A stretch of DNA of 56,321 bases from Phanerodontia chrysosporium (taxonomy: Eukaryota > Basidiomycota > Agaricomycetes > Polyporales > Phanerochaetaceae). Shown here one piece after another: positions 53,910 to 56,321 of this stretch; position 1 is the stretch's first letter, and each line of letters opens with the position of its first letter. Position numbers and translations under genes: made by a program. Below the pieces are notes generated by a model. That model made no database searches. It was not told the DNA's origin and saw only the letters and a program-made list of their open reading frames with translations. The stretch covers positions 1 through 56,321 of the forward strand of contig MJGA01000070.1 in assembly GCA_001910725.1 (NCBI GenBank), read 5' to 3'.

Positions 53910-55970
53910 TTACACCTTCGCCTTGCCCGCTGTCTTCGAGAAAAGCTTCGCCTTCTCCAGCGCCGCCTGTGAGTTCTTTACCAGCATCTTCTTGTAGTCC
54001 ACGATTGAGATATCCTCCTTCGTCAAGTTCTTGATCTTGCGGTCCTTCACCTCCCACAGCTCCTCCGCCACCTGCGAGATGAGACGGAAATCGTGTGACA
54101 CGATCACGACACCACCCTCGTACTCCTTGATGGCCCGCGCGAGCGCATCGATGGAGGCCATGTCCAAGTGGTTCGTCGGCTCGTCGAGCAGCAGGATGTG
54201 CGGGTGCTCCATCGCGAGCTGCGCGAAAACGACACGGTTCCGCAGACCGTCCGAGAGCTGTTTAATGGGAGAAGTCTGGTGGGATCCGAGAGACCGAAGC
54301 GGCCAACTGCGCGCGCCATGCCTGCACATCCTTCTCGGGGTACTTCTGGCTGTACAACCTCTGGAAATGCTCAATCGGCGACATGTCGTACGGAAGCTGG
54401 TCAGCAGAGTGCTGCGAGTACTTCGCGAGCTTCAGGTTCGCGTGCCGCGAGATCGTGCCCTCGCATGCTGCAGATCGCCGGTGATCAAGTTCAGCAGCGT
54501 CGACTTGCCAGTACCGTTCTGTCGACAATGGCCACACGCGAGTCCATGCTGCGATGAACATACTTAGCTAACATTCGTGGACCGAAGACAGCGGCACTTA
54601 CTCGATACCGAACGATAGATTCTTGTACAGGTAGTCCTCGGCTTGCCAGAGTACGAGAACGCGACATCGTTGAACGCCAGGATAGGCGGTGGAGCTTCGA
54701 GACGTCCTCGAAGTTGAAGCGCAGCGGCCGTGGCGTCTCGACCTTCTCCACGAGACCGGCCGCCTCCATCTTGTCGATGATCTTCTGCTTCGACTTCGCC
54801 TGCTTCACCAAGTTCGCGTATGTACCAGCCGATGCGATGAACCTGAGAGCATTGGGTCAGTTTTTCTACGGTGACATAACCTCTCTGGACTCACTTCTTA
54901 ATGTGCGCAATCTCGTCCTGCTGCTTCTGGTACGCCTTCATCTGGTTGACCTCGTTCTCCGCCTTCGTCCTCACGTACGTCGAGTAGTTACCACCATAGT
55001 ACACGAGCTTCTTCTTCATCGTCAGATCCATGATGTTCGTGCATACGCTGTCCATGAAATCCTGCGAGTGGGACGTGATGACGAGGATGTGGTTGTACAT
55101 CGAGAGGTATGCTTCCAGCCAGACGACCGCCCGAGATCGAGATGGTTCGTCGGCTCGTCGAGCAGTAGCAGGTGCGGCTTGACGAACAACGCGCGCGCGA
55201 GCGCGACACGCATACGCCAACCACCGGACATGTCTTCGTCGGCCGGTGCATCATCTCTGCGAGAAGCCAAGACCGTGGAGAATGGAGCCTGCCTTGGCCT
55301 CGAACGTGCTCGGGTCCATCTCCTCAGCTCCTCGTAGAGCTGGTCGAGCTGAACCTCGTCAATGTCTTCCGCGACGGAGAGCTCCTCAATGCGCGCTTCG
55401 AGGCGGGCGACCTTCTCCTTCGCGCTCTTGACGATGTAGTCGAGCGCGTTGACGTCGAGGGCTCTGCCTCGCCGCGAACGAGATAGATGTCGATGTGCTC
55501 GGGAATGGGGATGTCGCGATCCGCAGGGATTGCAGGAGTGTCGACTTTCCTGAGCCGTTTTCGCCGAGCAGACCATACCGCTGGCCGTAGTTGAGCGAGA
55601 TCTCCGCGCCCTCGATGAGCAGCCGTCCGTGGAATGAGAGGGTGTACGAGTCGATCTTGATATCACGGCCCTTGGGGTCGGAAACGAGGACACCTGCTGC
55701 GCTCCTGCAGAGTAGTCAGCGCCCCACCCCTCCGTCAAATGTCGGGACACGCACCTGTCCGTAGCCATCTGCAGCTTCGCCATCGCAGAGAGGTCCTCCT
55801 GGGATCCTGCCGCCGAGTTGCTTGTCAGCGGTGTGTTCGTAGACGAGCCAGGGGCAGAGCCCGTCGGGTCGTGCCAGTCGTGGATGAAGTGTCCGTGGCG
55901 CCCTTGCCCTTGGCGGCCTGTTTCGCGGCCTTTCAGCGAGACGCTTCTGCTTGGATGCGGAGGGGGCCAT
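53910..55970 (-). pseudogene. ABC-F ATPase (ARB1/ABCF2 type) with about fourteen single-base losses
   Basis: The gene runs from the ATG at 55970 ([13 protein letters not shown]) to the stop at 53910. Both nucleotide-binding domains are recognisable. Domain 1 has [41 protein letters not shown] and [20 protein letters not shown]. Domain 2 has a broken Walker A followed by GDL, then [39 protein letters not shown] and VIVSHDFRLISQVAEELWEV. Between them lies the ABC-F linker helix (YVRTKAENEVNQMKAYQKQQDEIAHIKKFIASAGTYANLVKQAKSKQKIIDKMEAAGL). ARB1 proteins act in ribosome biogenesis and are normally essential. The frame breaks about fourteen times, each time by loss of one base, nearly all in G or C runs, while the residues between stay well conserved. 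Sequencing error is more likely than true decay. Confidence 0.8.
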
Positions 55971-56321
55971 CGTATGTTGTCTTTTTGGTCTACGTCGTCG
56001 GTGACGGTGTAGAAGAGGGGGAGATGGTGGTGGACGTGCAGAAAGCGCACTTTGAATAATCGATCTGCTAGCGCCGGCCAAATTTCGAGCCTCGGAAAAA
56101 TGACTTCATCGTCGGCACCGCCGCCGGCCTCGAGATGGGGTACAAGTCCAGCAGCGACCACTGTTGAGCCTTCCTTTACGCGAGCATTTCAGCGACTCTC
56201 TCATGATCGTACACGCGTGCGTTAATGTTACAGAAGTTGCCATGGGTGTGTAGACTACGACATGCATCTGCACGACGGTGCAGAAGAAAGCAAAGGTGTA
56301 TGAGACGAAGCGCTGCAGATA
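55971..56321. other. Upstream region of the ABC-F gene to the window end
   Basis: No gene is identified. It holds the presumed promoter of the ABC-F gene. Confidence 0.4.

Overview
The window looks like nuclear DNA of a filamentous basidiomycete, most likely an Agaricomycete. Genes are dense and split by 45-60 nt introns with GTRAGT-type donors. Host genes include a secreted GH35 beta-galactosidase, a Gap1-type permease and a Zn2Cys6 factor. Repeats include a chromodomain Ty3 element and a Penelope-like element of the endonuclease-lacking (Coprina/Athena) kind beside CCCTAA-like telomeric words. The left part is probably subtelomeric, with the chromosome end toward base 1 (inference).

Layout. 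1-11212: two near-identical direct repeats (1-3164 and 8103-11212) flank the Penelope-like element (3165-7879). Each repeat belongs to a foldback unit (complete at 7878-10617) carrying two convergent paralogous three-exon genes, plus two copies of a ~480 bp module with four palindromes each. The element has an ORF1, a reverse transcriptase that becomes fused to ORF1 when one 58-nt intron is retained, and a 3' region with a well-formed hammerhead ribozyme (7739-7811). 11229-13540: a coiled-coil/Cys-cluster gene and a hypothetical gene. 14134-21823: a nearly intact, young chromovirus on the minus strand with 690-bp LTRs, a 5-bp target duplication, gag, pol with a typical -1 frameshift signal, and an extra ORF ahead of gag. 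21954-22951: an acidic protein with SUMO-interacting-like motifs. 23548-33838: two tandem SNF2-like ATPase genes; the first has an in-frame stop.

34697-36100 is a satellite-like array of alternating degenerate palindromes, followed by a foldback insert and an LTR fragment. 37295-56321 is ordinary host territory: GH35 beta-galactosidase, amino acid permease, Zn2Cys6 transcription factor, RhoGAP-like protein, a conserved unknown, and an ABC-F ATPase of the ARB1/ABCF2 type. The last three contain many single-base losses at short G/C runs, which look more like local consensus error than decay.

Main themes: (1) an endonuclease-less retroelement with a ribozyme and an intron-dependent ORF switch next to telomere-like repeats; (2) two unrelated families of short palindromes, one in regular modules and one scattered through introns, spacers and a satellite with compensatory changes in the arms. 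The permease, GH35 enzyme and transcription factor lie together, but the sequence does not show that they work together.
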